A DNA stretch of 64,000 nt from Betaproteobacteria bacterium (GTDB lineage Bacteria > Pseudomonadota > Gammaproteobacteria > Burkholderiales > Rhodocyclaceae). The notes beneath the pieces are model-generated. The model worked only from the letters and a program-made list of their open reading frames with translations. It did no database searches and had not been told where the DNA came from. Below, in pieces: positions 26,981 through 39,686 of this stretch. Both the position numbers and the translations under genes were made by a program. The DNA lies in contig JAHRYN010000001.1 in assembly GCA_020621405.1 (NCBI GenBank), positions 529,454 through 593,453 of the forward strand. Reading direction: 5' to 3'. The first letter of the stretch is position 1, and each line of letters opens with the position of its first letter.

Positions 26981-27196
26981 ATGGCCGAACGCACCCAATT
27001 CCTGTTTACCGGCGCCCACATGCTACCTGCCGTCATGGTCGCGATGAACGGCAGTGCCGCCGGTGTCGCAGTGCTCACCTATCTGGCGCTGCTCGCGCTG
27101 GCGCTGCTGTCGGCGCTGAGCGACGAAAAAACCCCTGCGCAGATTCCGGTACGCATCGACAGCGAAGAAGAACGCGATATCCGGCGCAAACGCTGA
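26981..27196 (+). CDS. Small membrane protein, unknown
   Basis: This 71-residue protein has one TM segment at about residues 26-46 (AAGVAVLTYLALLALALLSAL) and a charged C-terminal tail (EEERDIRRKR). GGAGATCGAC precedes the ATG as a plausible ribosome site. No family is recognised. It sits between the gamma-carbonic-anhydrase gene and a SIMPL-protein gene on the same strand. Confidence 0.6.
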   Translation: MAERTQFLFTGAHMLPAVMVAMNGSAAGVAVLTYLALLALALLSALSDEKTPAQIPVRIDSEEERDIRRKR

Positions 27197-27258
27197 CCGA
27201 CAGCCGCAAGGCGCTGGTTATACTCCCGCCTGACATGACGACGGTGGGGGGTACGGGC

Positions 27259-27969
27259 ATGAAACATCCGGTCTGGCTGCCGATGTGGCTGATTCTGGCG
27301 GCACTGAGTTCCAGCGTGCAGGCAGGCGAACCGGCACCGGTTCAGCACAGCGGCATCATCGTTGACCTGAATGCAGAAGCCTCGCGGCTCGCACCGAACG
27401 ATCTGGCACGCGCCCAGGCTTTCATCGAGGCCGGCGACAGCGTGCCCGGCGCGCTCGCGAAGAAGGTCAACACGGTCATGCAGTCCGCTCTCGCGACCGC
27501 CCGCCCCTATGCCAGCGTGAAGGTACGCAGCGGCAACACCTCGACCTACCCGGTCTATGGCAAGAACGGCCGCACCATAGAAAGCTGGCGCATGCGCTCC
27601 GAGCTTCTGCTCGAATCGAAGGATCAGGCGGCGCTGTCGGAGCTGCTGGGCAAGCTGCAGACGCAGATGGCGGTCGGCCAGCTGACGCTCGAGCCGAGCG
27701 AGGAAGCTGCCCGTCAGGCCGAGAACGAAGCAATCGCGGACGGCATCGCCGCCTTCAATGCGCGCGCGAAGATCGTGGCCGAATCGCTGGGCAAGTCCTG
27801 GCGCATCCTGCAGATGAACGTGAACAACACCGCGGGCATGCCGCCGCCGCGCCCCATGGTCAAGGCACGGATGGCGATGTCCGAGGCAGTCGCCGACATG
27901 CCAGTCGAGGCCGGTGAATCGCGCGTCACGGTGTCGATCAGCGGACAGATCGAGATTGAGCGCAACTAG
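27259..27969 (+). CDS. Periplasmic SIMPL (DUF541) protein
   Basis: This 236-residue protein has a signal peptide (MWLILAALSSSVQA) and a DUF541/SIMPL pattern: a GDSVPGAL segment, YPVYGKNGRTIESWRMRSEL and a C-terminal ESRVTVSISGQIEIE strand. E. coli YggE of this family is linked to oxidative-stress tolerance, but its biochemistry is unknown. The ATG at 27259 was chosen because the eight-residue extension from 27235 precedes the signal peptide. The 3' end overlaps the next gene. Confidence 0.85.
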   Translation: MKHPVWLPMWLILAALSSSVQAGEPAPVQHSGIIVDLNAEASRLAPNDLARAQAFIEAGDSVPGALAKKVNTVMQSALATARPYASVKVRSGNTSTYPVYGKNGRTIESWRMRSELLLESKDQAALSELLGKLQTQMAVGQLTLEPSEEAARQAENEAIADGIAAFNARAKIVAESLGKSWRILQMNVNNTAGMPPPRPMVKARMAMSEAVADMPVEAGESRVTVSISGQIEIERN

Positions 27970-28513
27970 CTTCCGCCTTCCCGCGCTCGCGCTGACACTC
28001 CTGCTCGTCGGCTGTGGCAGTACGCCGTCGCGCGAAAGCGTCGAGGTGCCAGTCGCCGTTCCGCCCCCGCCGCAAACGCAGATTCAGGTGCCCCCGTCAT
28101 CGGTCCGCCTGCAGCTGGCAGACGATGCGCACGCGCAGGAAGCCGCCATCTACGCACTGGCGCTGATTGGCAACCACTACCGTTTCGGCGGCCGCAATCC
28201 GGACAGCGGGGTGGACTGCAGCGGCATGGTGAGCTGGATCTACGAACAGGTGGCCGGCCTGCAGCTGCCACACAACGCCGAGCAGATCGCCAGCCTGAGC
28301 CGACCGGTGGCGCGCGAAGCGCTGCAACCAGGCGATCTGGTGTTCTTCAACACCAGCGGCAAGCCGTACTCGCACGTGGGCATCTACGCCGGCGATGGCC
28401 GCTTCGTCCACGCCCCGAGCTCGCGCGGAAAATACGTGCGCACCGACACGCTGGACAGCGGCTGGTTCGCGCAGCGCGTCAGCGGCCTGCGCACGCTGCG
28501 CCGGCCGGGTTGA
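27956..28513 (+). CDS. NlpC/P60-family lipoprotein peptidase
   Basis: This lipoprotein, a predicted murein endopeptidase, has 185 residues. The TTG at 27956 overlaps the previous gene by 14 bases and gives a clean lipoprotein signal MSATSFRLPALALTLLLVGC with lipidated Cys20. A GTG at 27914 would only add an unlikely basic extension. The catalytic Cys88 (GVDCSGMVSWIY), His140 (YSHVGIYAG) and His152 (FVHAPSS) form the NlpC/P60 triad. The Pro-rich linker (residues 31-48) tethers the domain to the membrane. The start is inferred from the signal peptide. Confidence 0.87.
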   Translation: MSATSFRLPALALTLLLVGCGSTPSRESVEVPVAVPPPPQTQIQVPPSSVRLQLADDAHAQEAAIYALALIGNHYRFGGRNPDSGVDCSGMVSWIYEQVAGLQLPHNAEQIASLSRPVAREALQPGDLVFFNTSGKPYSHVGIYAGDGRFVHAPSSRGKYVRTDTLDSGWFAQRVSGLRTLRRPG

Positions 28514-28549
28514 AGCCGAGGGATTGCCGGAACTGCGGGAAAAAGACGC

Positions 28550-28834
28550 TCAGTGCTTGCCGTTGGGCACCTGCACGAACACCTCGCCCGGCTTGACCAG
28601 GCCAAGTTCGATGCGGGCACGCTCCTCGACCGCGTCGAAACCGGTCTGGAGATCCTTCACGTCCGCTTCGAGCGCGACATTGCGTGCCTCGAGCCGGGTG
28701 TTGAGCGCGCGCTGCTGTTCCAGCGCGCGTTCCGCTTCCCACGCCTGCAGCCATCCGCCCTTGCCCAGCCAGAGCGGATACTGCAGCGCAGCAATCAGCG
28801 CCACCAGCAACAGAGCGGGCCAATGACGCTTCAT
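28550..28834 (-). CDS. ftsB: Cell division protein FtsB
   Basis: FtsB is a 94-residue bitopic divisome protein. One TM segment lies at about residues 5-21 (WPALLLVALIAALQYPLW). A coiled coil follows (EAERALEQQRALNTRLEARN) and then the conserved ARIELGLVKPGEVFVQ. It links FtsL and FtsQ at the septum. It is the last gene of the pyrG-kdsA-eno-ftsB operon, five bases after eno, which is the conserved order in beta- and gammaproteobacteria. Confidence 0.95.
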   Translation of the reverse strand: MKRHWPALLLVALIAALQYPLWLGKGGWLQAWEAERALEQQRALNTRLEARNVALEADVKDLQTGFDAVEERARIELGLVKPGEVFVQVPNGKH

Positions 28835-28839
28835 GCAGC

Positions 28840-30156
<1,317 letters not shown>

Positions 30157-30177
30157 TTATGAATAATCGAAACGCAC

Positions 30178-31020
30178 TCACGCCAGTGCGGATTCGAGAA
30201 ACCCGTGGCGTTTCGTGACGGCATCGAGGTCACGAAGCTGGGTCAGCAGGGCTTCCATCATCGGCAGCGGCCAGGCGTTCGGGCCGTCCGACATCGCCTT
30301 CGCCGGATCCGGATGGGTTTCCATGAAAAGGCCGGCGATGCCGACGGCGACCGCCGCACGTGCAAGTACCGGCACGAATTCGCGCTGTCCGCCGGACGAG
30401 GCACCCTGCCCGCCCGGCAGCTGCACCGAATGCGTCGCATCGAACACGACCGGACAGGCCGTCTCGCGCATGATGGCCAGCGAACGCATGTCGGACACCA
30501 GATTGTTGTAGCCGAAGGACACGCCGCGCTCGCACACCATGATGGTGTCCGCACCGCCATTGGCTTCCTTCGCCTTGGCCACGACATGCTTCATGTCGCC
30601 CGGCGCCAGAAACTGGCCCTTCTTGATGTTGACCGGCTTGCCGGTCGCCGCGCAGGCGTGGATGAAATCCGTCTGGCGGCACAGGAAGGCCGGCGTCTGC
30701 AGCACATCGACGTACTGCGCGACGATCGGCGCCTCTTCCGCGGTATGCACGTCGGTCAGCACCGGCACACCCAGTTCGCGCTTCACGTCGGCCAGTATTT
30801 CCAGGCCACGCTCCATGCCCGGACCGCGAAAGCTGGTACCCGAGCTGCGGTTGGCCTTGTCGAAGGACGACTTGTAGATGAAGGGAACACCGAGGCGCGA
30901 CGTGATTTCCTTCAGCTTGCCTGCGGTGTCGAACGCCATGTCGCGCGACTCGATGACGCAGGGGCCGGCGATCAGGAAGAACGGCCGGTCCAGGCCGGCC
31001 TCGAAACCACACAATTTCAT
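30178..31020 (-). CDS. kdsA: 3-deoxy-8-phosphooctulonate synthase
   Basis: This 280-residue KDO-8-phosphate synthase joins PEP and arabinose-5-phosphate for lipopolysaccharide core. The family start [12 protein letters not shown] and [11 protein letters not shown], and VLTDVHT, are present. The ATG at 31020 is preceded by GGAGGAAGTCAGC, which beats the longer open frame from 31065. It is 46 bases downstream of pyrG. Confidence 0.97.
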   Translation of the reverse strand: MKLCGFEAGLDRPFFLIAGPCVIESRDMAFDTAGKLKEITSRLGVPFIYKSSFDKANRSSGTSFRGPGMERGLEILADVKRELGVPVLTDVHTAEEAPIVAQYVDVLQTPAFLCRQTDFIHACAATGKPVNIKKGQFLAPGDMKHVVAKAKEANGGADTIMVCERGVSFGYNNLVSDMRSLAIMRETACPVVFDATHSVQLPGGQGASSGGQREFVPVLARAAVAVGIAGLFMETHPDPAKAMSDGPNAWPLPMMEALLTQLRDLDAVTKRHGFLESALA

Positions 31021-31066
31021 GCTGACTTCCTCCAGGCGCGAATCGGTGAGCGATTCGGTGTGCAAC

Positions 31067-32827
<1,761 letters not shown>

Positions 32828-32838
32828 TCAGGCTCGGT

Positions 32839-33042
32839 TCAGTCAGCTTCGTCGATCCACGCCAGCTGGATGGCTTCGAGGATTTTCTCGCCACAGCGCT
32901 TGGGATCATCGTCGAATCCGGGCAGTGCCATCACCCACTGCATCAGGTCGGTGAAGCGCACCGTGCGCGGGTCGGCATCCGGGCGCGCTTCGGTCAGCGC
33001 GATCGCGATATCGAGCGAATCGGTCCATTTCATGTCACTCAC
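32839..33042 (-). CDS. iscX: Fe-S cluster assembly protein IscX
   Basis: This small (67-residue) acidic partner of IscS modulates sulfur transfer and may donate iron. [28 protein letters not shown] and the C-terminus LAWIDEAD match E. coli IscX. The listed start is a GTG overlapping the fdx stop (GTGA); the ATG at 33033 gives MKWTDS and has an AGAGG about eight bases before it, so it may be the true start. It ends the isc operon. Confidence 0.93.
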   Translation of the reverse strand: MSDMKWTDSLDIAIALTEARPDADPRTVRFTDLMQWVMALPGFDDDPKRCGEKILEAIQLAWIDEAD

Positions 33043-33380
33043 CTCTTGCCTTCGCTGACCATGTTGATGGTGTATTTCGGAATTTCCACGACCAGAGGCT
33101 CGGCGGCCACCTCCGCCTGACAGGACAGGCGCGAGTTCGGCTCCAGGCCCCAGGCCTTGTCCAGCAGGTCCTCTTCCAGATCCTCGGCCGGTGCCAGGCT
33201 GCGGAAGCCCTCCCGGACGATGACGTGGCAGGTGGTGCAGGCGCAGGATTTCTCGCAGGCATGTTCGATCTCGATGCCGTTCTCGAGCAGCGCGTCACAG
33301 ATCGAGGTGCCCGGTTCGGCGTCGATCACGGCGCCATCCGGACACAGTTCGACATGCGGCAATACGACGATCTGGGTCAT
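33039..33380 (-). CDS. fdx: [2Fe-2S] ferredoxin of the ISC system
   Basis: This ferredoxin (113 residues) supplies electrons for cluster assembly. Cys42, Cys48, Cys51 and Cys87 form the C-x5-C-x2-C-x35-C cluster site, and the extra Cys46 seen in E. coli Fdx is also present. The ATG at 33380 (MTQIVVLP) is used; an upstream 14-residue extension is not conserved. It is seven bases after hscA and overlaps iscX. Confidence 0.97.
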   Translation of the reverse strand: MTQIVVLPHVELCPDGAVIDAEPGTSICDALLENGIEIEHACEKSCACTTCHVIVREGFRSLAPAEDLEEDLLDKAWGLEPNSRLSCQAEVAAEPLVVEIPKYTINMVSEGKR

Positions 33381-33387
33381 TCCAGCC

Positions 33388-35250
33388 TCACAGGGATTCG
33401 ATGCTGCGGCCCGACAGCGCACGCTGGATGCTGCGGTTCATGCGGCGTGCCGCGAAATCGTCGGTGATGCGGCCCAGCGCGTCGATCGCGCTGCGGATGC
33501 CGCCCACGCTGTCGCCGGCTGCGGCTGCAGCCAGCGCGGCCAGCGCCTGCTCGACCGTCGCACGTTCGCCGCCATCGAGCAGATCACCATCGGCCGCCAG
33601 CGCGCTGTGCGTCGCTTCGGTCAGGCGCTGCGCCTCGACCTTCTGCTCGGCCAGCGCGCGCACGGCCATGTCTTCCTGCGCATGCTCGAAACCGTCGCGC
33701 AGCATGCACGCGACTTCGTCGTCACCCAGACCGTAGCTCGGCTTGACTTCGATGCGCGCTTCGACGCCGGTACCGACCTCGCGCGCCGACACGCTGAGCA
33801 AACCGTCCGCATCCACCTGGAAGCTGACGCGGATGCGCGCAGCGCCGGCCACCATCGGCGGGATGCCGCGCAGTTCGAAGCGGGCCAGCGAACGGCAGTC
33901 GGACACCCGTTCGCGCTCGCCCTGCACCACGTGGACGGCCATCGCGGTCTGTCCGTCCTTGAAAGTAGTGAATTCCTGGGCGCGTGCGGTCGGTATCGTG
34001 GAATTGCGCGGAATGATCTTCTCGACCAGACCGCCCATCGTTTCCAGGCCGAGCGACAGCGGAATCACGTCGAGCAGCAGCCAGTCCTCGTCCGCACTGC
34101 GATTGCCGGCCAGCACATTGGCCTGGATCGCCGCACCGATCGCGACCACCTTGTCCGGATCCAGATTGGTCAGCGGCTCCTGACCGAAGAACTCGCCAAC
34201 CGCGCGCTGGACATGCGGCATGCGGGTCGCGCCGCCGACCATGACCACGCCCTTGACGTCCGATGCATCGAGCCCGGCGTCGCGCAGCGCCTTGCGCGTC
34301 GGCACCAGCGTCTTGTCGACCAGCTTGCGCGTCATGTCAACAAACGCTTCGCGCGTCAGACGCACGTCGATCTCGTCGCCGCTGGCAAGCCGGAGGCCGA
34401 TATGCACCTCGTCCGCATTGCTGAGGAGTTCCTTGGCGCGACGCGCTTCCATGTACAGCGTGCGCATGTCCTCCAGGCCCGGCGGACCGATGCGCGACGC
34501 CTCGATCAGCCAGCAATAGACGCGATGATCGAAATCGTCGCCGCCAAGCGCGGCGTCGCCGCTGGTCGCCAGCACTTCGAACACGCCACGCGAAAGCTTC
34601 AGTATCGAAATGTCGAAGGTGCCGCCGCCCAGGTCGTACACCGCGTAGATGCCTTCGGACGCATTGTCCAGGCCGTAGGCGATGGCCGCAGCGGTCGGCT
34701 CGTTGAGCAGCCGCAGCACTTCCAGGCCGGCCAGTCGCGCCGCGTCCTTGGTCGCCTGGCGCTGGGCGTCGTCGAAATAGGCCGGCACGGTGATCACGGC
34801 ACCGCTCAGCGGGCCACCCAGACTGGCTTCGGCACGCTCACGCAGCACGCGCAGGATGTCGGCCGACACCTCGACCGGACTTTTCCGGCCCTGCACGGTG
34901 CGCAGCCGCACCATGCCCGGCGCGTCCTCGAACACATAGGGCATGGACTCGACATGCGCGACGTCGGCCAGGCCACGCCCCATGAAGCGCTTGACCGATG
35001 CGATCGTGTTGCGCGGGTCCTGTGCCTGCGCAGCCTGCGCGGCGTGTCCGACCACAGTCGTGCCGTCGGCGCGATAGCGCACGACCGACGGCAGCAGCGC
35101 GCGGCCGTTCTCGTCATTCAGCACGACCGGCACGCCATTGCGTACGCTGGCTACCAGCGAATTGGTCGTGCCCAGATCGATGCCCGCAGCCAGCCGGTGC
35201 TGGTGCGGCGCGGTGGATTCGCCGGGTTCGGCGATCTGCAGCAGGGCCAT
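33388..35250 (-). CDS. hscA: Fe-S protein assembly chaperone HscA
   Basis: This specialised Hsp70 (620 residues) binds the LPPVK motif of IscU and promotes cluster transfer with HscB. The nucleotide-binding domain starts [12 protein letters not shown], with [12 protein letters not shown] and MVGGATRMP. The substrate-binding domain has the usual helical lid but is shorter than DnaK at the C-terminus, as in all HscA. It overlaps the hscB stop by one base (TGATG). Confidence 0.98.
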   Translation of the reverse strand: MALLQIAEPGESTAPHQHRLAAGIDLGTTNSLVASVRNGVPVVLNDENGRALLPSVVRYRADGTTVVGHAAQAAQAQDPRNTIASVKRFMGRGLADVAHVESMPYVFEDAPGMVRLRTVQGRKSPVEVSADILRVLRERAEASLGGPLSGAVITVPAYFDDAQRQATKDAARLAGLEVLRLLNEPTAAAIAYGLDNASEGIYAVYDLGGGTFDISILKLSRGVFEVLATSGDAALGGDDFDHRVYCWLIEASRIGPPGLEDMRTLYMEARRAKELLSNADEVHIGLRLASGDEIDVRLTREAFVDMTRKLVDKTLVPTRKALRDAGLDASDVKGVVMVGGATRMPHVQRAVGEFFGQEPLTNLDPDKVVAIGAAIQANVLAGNRSADEDWLLLDVIPLSLGLETMGGLVEKIIPRNSTIPTARAQEFTTFKDGQTAMAVHVVQGERERVSDCRSLARFELRGIPPMVAGAARIRVSFQVDADGLLSVSAREVGTGVEARIEVKPSYGLGDDEVACMLRDGFEHAQEDMAVRALAEQKVEAQRLTEATHSALAADGDLLDGGERATVEQALAALAAAAAGDSVGGIRSAIDALGRITDDFAARRMNRSIQRALSGRSIESL

Positions 35251-35816
35251 CAGTTTTCCAGTGTGTCGTGCATCTCGGCAATGTCATCGCCCAGCTTGGC
35301 GATGAACATCATGCGGCGCACCGTGGCGGCAGCGCCGCCGGTATCGTGGTCGGCATCCAGTTGCCGGGCGAGCAGTGCTTCCGCCTCGCGCCTTGCATGG
35401 CGCAGCTTGCGCGCCAGTTCGTCCAGTGCGTCGAGGTCGCGCGCATCGCGTGCTTCGTCGAGCGCCTCGCGCCACTCCATCTGCTGCATCAGGAAGTCCG
35501 CCGGCATCGCGGTATTGTTTTCCGCACCGACATCGATGCCTTCCAGTTCCAGCAGATAGCGCGCGCGGGTCAGCGGCGTGCGCAGCAGCCGGTAAGCCTC
35601 GTTGATGCGGGTCGCCCACTGCATCGACAGGCGGCGCTCCTGCTCCGGCCGGTTTGCATGACGGTCGGGATGCGCCGTCGACTGCAGCTCGTGGTAGCGG
35701 GATTCGAGCGAACGGTCATCGATTTCGAAGCGCCGCGGCAGACCGAACAGCGCGAAATGATCGCGGCTGAACAGGTCGGCGTCAGGCAGGCCCGCTGCGT
35801 CCGGTCCGGATGTCAT
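35250..35816 (-). CDS. hscB: Fe-S cluster co-chaperone HscB
   Basis: This 188-residue J-domain protein delivers IscU to HscA. The J domain has the HPD tripeptide ([10 protein letters not shown]) and [13 protein letters not shown] at its start. The C-terminal three-helix domain includes [15 protein letters not shown]. The ATG at 35816 is preferred over a TTG nine codons upstream. It is 30 bases downstream of iscA. Confidence 0.96.
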   Translation of the reverse strand: MTSGPDAAGLPDADLFSRDHFALFGLPRRFEIDDRSLESRYHELQSTAHPDRHANRPEQERRLSMQWATRINEAYRLLRTPLTRARYLLELEGIDVGAENNTAMPADFLMQQMEWREALDEARDARDLDALDELARKLRHARREAEALLARQLDADHDTGGAAATVRRMMFIAKLGDDIAEMHDTLEN

Positions 35817-35846
35817 CGTCAGGGTTGCGCCGCGCGCAGGCAAGGT

Positions 35847-36170
35847 TCAGACATTGAAGCTCTCGCCACAGCCGCACTCATCCTTGACGTTGGGGTTGTT
35901 GAACTTGAACCCCTCGTTCAGGCCTTCGCGCACGAAATCCAGCTCGGTGCCTTCGAGGTAGGCAAGGCTTTTGGGATCGATCAGCACCTTGACGCCATGA
36001 CTTTCGAAGATCAGGTCATCCGGCGCCAGTTCGTCGGCGAATTCGAGCTTGTAAGCCATGCCCGAACAGCCGCTGGTGCGCACCCCCAGACGCAGGCCGA
36101 CGCCGCGGCCGCGCTTGGTGATGTAGTTGGCAACATGCTTGGCCGCCTTTTCGCTCAGTGTGACACCCAT
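35847..36170 (-). CDS. iscA: A-type Fe-S carrier IscA
   Basis: IscA (107 residues) accepts and delivers Fe-S clusters. Cys35 (TSGCSGMAY) and the paired CGCGES near the C-terminus are the three conserved cysteines. [16 protein letters not shown] is the family signature. It is 112 bases downstream of iscU; the spacer carries a repeat element. Confidence 0.97.
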   Translation of the reverse strand: MGVTLSEKAAKHVANYITKRGRGVGLRLGVRTSGCSGMAYKLEFADELAPDDLIFESHGVKVLIDPKSLAYLEGTELDFVREGLNEGFKFNNPNVKDECGCGESFNV

Positions 36171-36207
36171 TCGCGTTCTCCTCGGTTATCCATCGCGCCA
36201 CGCGCCG

Positions 36208-36275
36208 CCCGCCGGGCCGCCCCAAGGGCGGCACAGCCCCCTCGAGGGGCAGCGAACGAAGTAAGCGTGGGGGCT
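36208..36275 (-). repeat. GC-rich intergenic repeat, copy 2 (iscU-iscA spacer)
   Basis: It shares both ends with the copy at 19131-19270 and contains a compact inverted pair CAGCCCCCTCGAGGGGCAG (36234-36252). In the leftward direction it reads CCCCCACGCT, CCCTCGAGGGG and GGGGCGGCCC in that order. It begins seven bases after the iscU stop. Confidence 0.7.
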
Positions 36276-36282
36276 ATTCATT

Positions 36283-36687
36283 TCAGACCGCATCGGCCGG
36301 CGTTGCCGCGCCGTGCTTCTTGCGATAGTCCTCCACCGCCGCCTTGATCGCGTCTTCCGCGAGGATGGAGCAGTGGATCTTGACCGGCGGCAGCGCCAGT
36401 TCCTCGGCGATCGCGGTATTGCGGATTTCCATCGCCTGATCGAGCGTCTTGCCCTTGACCCATTCGGTCACCAGCGAGCTCGATGCGATGGCCGAGCCGC
36501 AGCCGTAGGTCTTGAATTTCGCGTCCTCGATGACACCGTCGGCGCCGACCTTGATCTGCAGCTTCATCACGTCACCGCACGCCGGTGCACCGACCATGCC
36601 GGTGCCGACCGCGTCGTCGTCCTTGCCGAATGCGCCGACATTGCGCGGGTTTTCGTAGTGATCCAGCAGTTTTTCGCTATAGGCCAT
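36283..36687 (-). CDS. iscU: Fe-S cluster scaffold IscU
   Basis: The scaffold (134 residues) holds nascent [2Fe-2S] clusters. Ligands Cys37, Asp39, Cys63, His105 and Cys106 are all present. The HscA-recognition motif LPPVK is at residues 99-103. It lies 33 bases downstream of iscS. Confidence 0.98.
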   Translation of the reverse strand: MAYSEKLLDHYENPRNVGAFGKDDDAVGTGMVGAPACGDVMKLQIKVGADGVIEDAKFKTYGCGSAIASSSLVTEWVKGKTLDQAMEIRNTAIAEELALPPVKIHCSILAEDAIKAAVEDYRKKHGAATPADAV

Positions 36688-36720
36688 ATCAGTTCTCCTT
36701 CAGTCGCGGCATGCGCGATT

Positions 36721-37932
36721 TCAGTGGTGAGCCCACTGGACGCTGTTCAGATCGACACCTTCCTGCACCATCTCCCACAGCGGCGACAGTTCGCGCAGCT
36801 TGCCGATCTTGCGGTGGAGCAGGTCTATCGTGAAGTCGATTTCCTCTTCGGTCGTGAAGCGGCCGATCGAGAAGCGGATCGAGCTGTGCGCCAGCTCGTC
36901 CTCGCGACCGAGCGCGCGCAGCACGTAGGACGGTTCCAGGCTGGCCGAGGTGCAGGCCGAACCCGAGGACACCGCGATTTCCTTGATCGCCATGATCAGC
37001 GACTCGCCTTCGACATAGGCGAAGCTGATGTTCAGATTGTGCGGCACGCGTGCGTCCATGTCGCCATTGACGAAGGTAGCCTCGATGTCCGACAGGCCCT
37101 TGAGCAGCCGGTCGCGCAGCATGCGGATGCGCTCGTTCTCGGCACCCATTTCCTCGCGCGCGATGCGGAATGCTTCGCCCATGCCGACGATCTGGTGCGT
37201 CGGCAGCGTGCCCGAGCGCAGGCCGCGCTCATGGCCGCCACCGTGCATCTGCGCTTCCAGCCGGATGCGCGGCTTGCGGCGCACGTACAGCGCACCGATG
37301 CCCTTCGGGCCATAGGTCTTGTGGGCCGAGAACGACATCAGGTCGACCTTCAGCTTTTCCAGGTCGATCACCACCTTGCCGGTGGCCTGTGCCGCGTCGA
37401 CGTGGAAGATGATCCCCTTCTCGCGGCAGATCTCGCCCAGCTCGGCGATCGGCTGGATGACGCCGATCTCGTTGTTCACGAACATGATCGATACCAGCAC
37501 CGTATCCGGGCGCAGCGCAGCGCGGAAGGCATCCATGTCGACCAGGCCGTTCGGCAGTGGATCGAGATAGGTCGCCTCGAATCCCTCGCGCTCGAGTTCG
37601 CGGAAGGTATCCAGTACCGCCTTGTGTTCGGTACGCAGCGTGATGATGTGCTTGCCCTTGCCCGAATAGAAATGCGCCGCGCCCTTGATGGCGAGGTTGT
37701 TCGATTCGGTGGCACCGGAGGTCCAGATGATTTCCTTGGGGTCGGCCCCGACCAGCTTGGCCACCTGCTCGCGCGCCTCCTCGACCGCCGCTTCCGCTTC
37801 CCAGCCGTACGCATGGCTGCGCGATGCCGGGTTGCCGAAGTGCTCGGTGAGCCAGGGAATCATCCTGGCAGCCACCCGCGGATCGACCGGCGTGGTCGCC
37901 GAGTAGTCGAGATAGATCGGAAATTTCAGCAT
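36721..37932 (-). CDS. iscS: Cysteine desulfurase IscS
   Basis: This 403-residue PLP enzyme takes sulfur from cysteine for IscU, TtcA and other acceptors. PLP Lys205 (SAHKTYGP) and active Cys327 ([10 protein letters not shown]) are at the positions expected from E. coli IscS. It ends with the typical LNSVQWAHH. It is preceded 24 bases upstream by a second, shorter desulfurase gene. Confidence 0.98.
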   Translation of the reverse strand: MLKFPIYLDYSATTPVDPRVAARMIPWLTEHFGNPASRSHAYGWEAEAAVEEAREQVAKLVGADPKEIIWTSGATESNNLAIKGAAHFYSGKGKHIITLRTEHKAVLDTFRELEREGFEATYLDPLPNGLVDMDAFRAALRPDTVLVSIMFVNNEIGVIQPIAELGEICREKGIIFHVDAAQATGKVVIDLEKLKVDLMSFSAHKTYGPKGIGALYVRRKPRIRLEAQMHGGGHERGLRSGTLPTHQIVGMGEAFRIAREEMGAENERIRMLRDRLLKGLSDIEATFVNGDMDARVPHNLNISFAYVEGESLIMAIKEIAVSSGSACTSASLEPSYVLRALGREDELAHSSIRFSIGRFTTEEEIDFTIDLLHRKIGKLRELSPLWEMVQEGVDLNSVQWAHH

Positions 37933-37956
37933 GTCATTGCTCCATCAAAACCTGCA

Positions 37957-39096
37957 TCACGCCGCAGCCATCGCACGCAGGTTGCGGAGCTGGTCCACCA
38001 CCTGCGCGAGAGCGCTGCAAAAATCATCAACATCCTGCATTGTCGTTGCCGGCCCGACACTTGCGCGCACTGCGCCACGCGCCAGTTCCGGCGCAACGCC
38101 CATCGCGGTCAATGTGCGCGACGGTTCCGGCGACGCACTGGAACAGGCTGCTCCGCTGGCGACGGCGAATCCGGCCCGGTCAAGCCTGGCGACCAGCGTT
38201 TCGCCGTCGATCCGGTCGAGTGCGAAGTAGCAGGTGTTCGGCAGGCGCGCCGCCTGATCGCCGAACACGGTGCCTCCCAGAGCCGCCACACAGCGCTCGA
38301 TGCGCGCACGCAGCGCCTCGAGTTCGCCGGCACGGGCATCCAGCCCGGCGACGGCCAGTTCGCACGCACGGCCGAAACCGACGATGGCCGCCACATTCTC
38401 GGTGCCGGAACGCAGGCCGCGCTCGTGGCCTCCGCCGGCAATCAGCGGTTCGATATCGATCCGCTTGTCCAGGATCAGCGCGCCGGCGCCCTGCGGACCG
38501 CCTATCTTGTGCGCCGACAGGGTCATCGCCGACACGCCGAGCGCACGGAAATCGAGTGCCACCTTGCCCAGCGCCTGCACGGCATCGGTGTGCATCCAGC
38601 CACCGGCATGACGCACCCTGGCGGCGATGGACTGCACGTCCTGCAGCACGCCGGTCTCGTTGTTGGCCCGCATCACCGACACCAGCGACGCACGGCCGTC
38701 AAAATCGTCCGCCTGGACCCTGCCCTGACCATCGACCGGCAATTCCAGCAGCGTCCAGCCTGCACGCGCCAGCTGTTTGGCCGGTTCGCGCACACACGGA
38801 TGCTCGATCGAAGAAATCGCGATCAGGCCGGGCTTCAGGCGTCCGGCCGCTCCTTTGACGAACAGGTTGTTCGCTTCCGAACCACCGCTGGTAAACACGA
38901 TCTCGGTCGGATGCGCGTTGACTGCCGCCGCCACCTGCGCCCTCGCCTCGTCTATCGCACGCCGCGCCGCACGCCCGTATTCGTGGCGGCTCGACGCATT
39001 GCCGAAACGCACATCGAGCCACGGCAGCATGACCTCGCGTACCTCTGCGGCAAGCGGGGTGCTGGCGTTGTGATCGAGATAGACCGGGGCGAACAT
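37957..39096 (-). CDS. Second cysteine desulfurase (NifS/IscS-like) in the isc operon
   Basis: A class V PLP desulfurase of 379 residues, shorter than IscS and clearly diverged. Lys197 (LSAHKIGGPQGAG) and Cys318 (ASGAACSSASPEPS) are intact, so it is likely active. It begins two bases after iscR, so it sits inside the isc operon between iscR and iscS, a place without counterpart in E. coli. It lacks the [13 protein letters not shown] tail by which IscS docks IscU. It may serve other sulfur acceptors or reflect duplication. It could also have been called nifS, but no nif genes are present. Confidence 0.9.
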   Translation of the reverse strand: MFAPVYLDHNASTPLAAEVREVMLPWLDVRFGNASSRHEYGRAARRAIDEARAQVAAAVNAHPTEIVFTSGGSEANNLFVKGAAGRLKPGLIAISSIEHPCVREPAKQLARAGWTLLELPVDGQGRVQADDFDGRASLVSVMRANNETGVLQDVQSIAARVRHAGGWMHTDAVQALGKVALDFRALGVSAMTLSAHKIGGPQGAGALILDKRIDIEPLIAGGGHERGLRSGTENVAAIVGFGRACELAVAGLDARAGELEALRARIERCVAALGGTVFGDQAARLPNTCYFALDRIDGETLVARLDRAGFAVASGAACSSASPEPSRTLTAMGVAPELARGAVRASVGPATTMQDVDDFCSALAQVVDQLRNLRAMAAA

Positions 39097-39098
39097 GA

Positions 39099-39581
39099 TC
39101 AGATCTGTACGCGCACAATGTCCGACGCAGCGACGCGGGCGCCGTGCTCATGCATCACGACGCGGTGGCCCGCACGTTCGCGTTGCTGCACCATCAGGTC
39201 GTGCAGATTCACCGAATCGAGATATTCGTACATGCGCTGGCTGAGGCTGGACCACAGGTCGTGCGTCATGCAGCGGTGCTCGTCATGGCAGTTTTCCTTG
39301 CCGCCGCACTGCGTCGCATCCAGCGGCTCATCGACCGCCGAGATGATCTGCGCCACCGAGATGCTGCGCGCGTCGCGCGCCAGACAGTAGCCGCCGCCCG
39401 GACCGCGCACGCTGGCCACCAGCTCGTGCCGGCGCAGCTTGCCGAACAGCTGTTCCAGATAGGACAGGCTGATGCGCTGGCGTTCCGCCACGCCGGACAG
39501 CGTGACCGGACCGTTTTCCTGGCGCAGAGCCAGATCGAGCATCGCGGTGACGGCGAAACGACCTTTGGTGGTCAGTCTCAT
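39099..39581 (-). CDS. iscR: Fe-S cluster regulator IscR
   Basis: This 160-residue Rrf2-family repressor/activator senses cluster status. The winged-helix N-terminus MRLTTKGRFAVTAMLDLA is typical. Cluster ligands Cys92, Cys98, Cys104 and His107 match the E. coli positions exactly. Two IscR-like boxes in its own promoter suggest autoregulation. It heads the isc operon. Confidence 0.97.
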   Translation of the reverse strand: MRLTTKGRFAVTAMLDLALRQENGPVTLSGVAERQRISLSYLEQLFGKLRRHELVASVRGPGGGYCLARDARSISVAQIISAVDEPLDATQCGGKENCHDEHRCMTHDLWSSLSQRMYEYLDSVNLHDLMVQQRERAGHRVVMHEHGARVAASDIVRVQI

Positions 39582-39637
39582 GATGGTGACTCCTGATTGA
39601 ACCGATCCGGGCGTCGCACGAACGCGCGTACGAACTA

Positions 39638-39662
39638 ATTCCCGATCATTTCAGTCGACTTT
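39638..39662 (-). promoter_or_regulatory. IscR-type box 2 (over the iscR -10)
   Basis: Read leftward, the box has a GACT-like left half (TCGACTG) and a CGGGAAT right half. It is a near copy of box 1, 28 bases away. It covers the predicted -10 ACTTTA (39658-39663, TAAAGT on the coding strand). The match is weaker than the other two boxes. Confidence 0.55.
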
Positions 39663-39686
39663 ATAATTCCCGACAGGTTCAGTCAA
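39658..39686 (-). promoter_or_regulatory. iscR promoter
   Basis: On the coding strand TTGACT (complement of 39681-39686) is followed by a 17-base spacer and TAAAGT (complement of 39658-39663). The start would fall about 70 bases before the iscR ATG. Box 1 covers the -35 and box 2 the -10. Confidence 0.6.

Noticed and set aside
37957..39096. Second desulfurase as evidence for a nif cluster
   Set aside because: No nif genes are nearby and the neighbours are all isc; it was kept as an unnamed cysteine desulfurase.
36313..39390. 1,025-codon rightward open frame antisense to the iscU-iscS-desulfurase genes
   Set aside because: High-GC codon bias on the real strand leaves the opposite frame open. 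The translation has no domain and the minus strand encodes well-known proteins.
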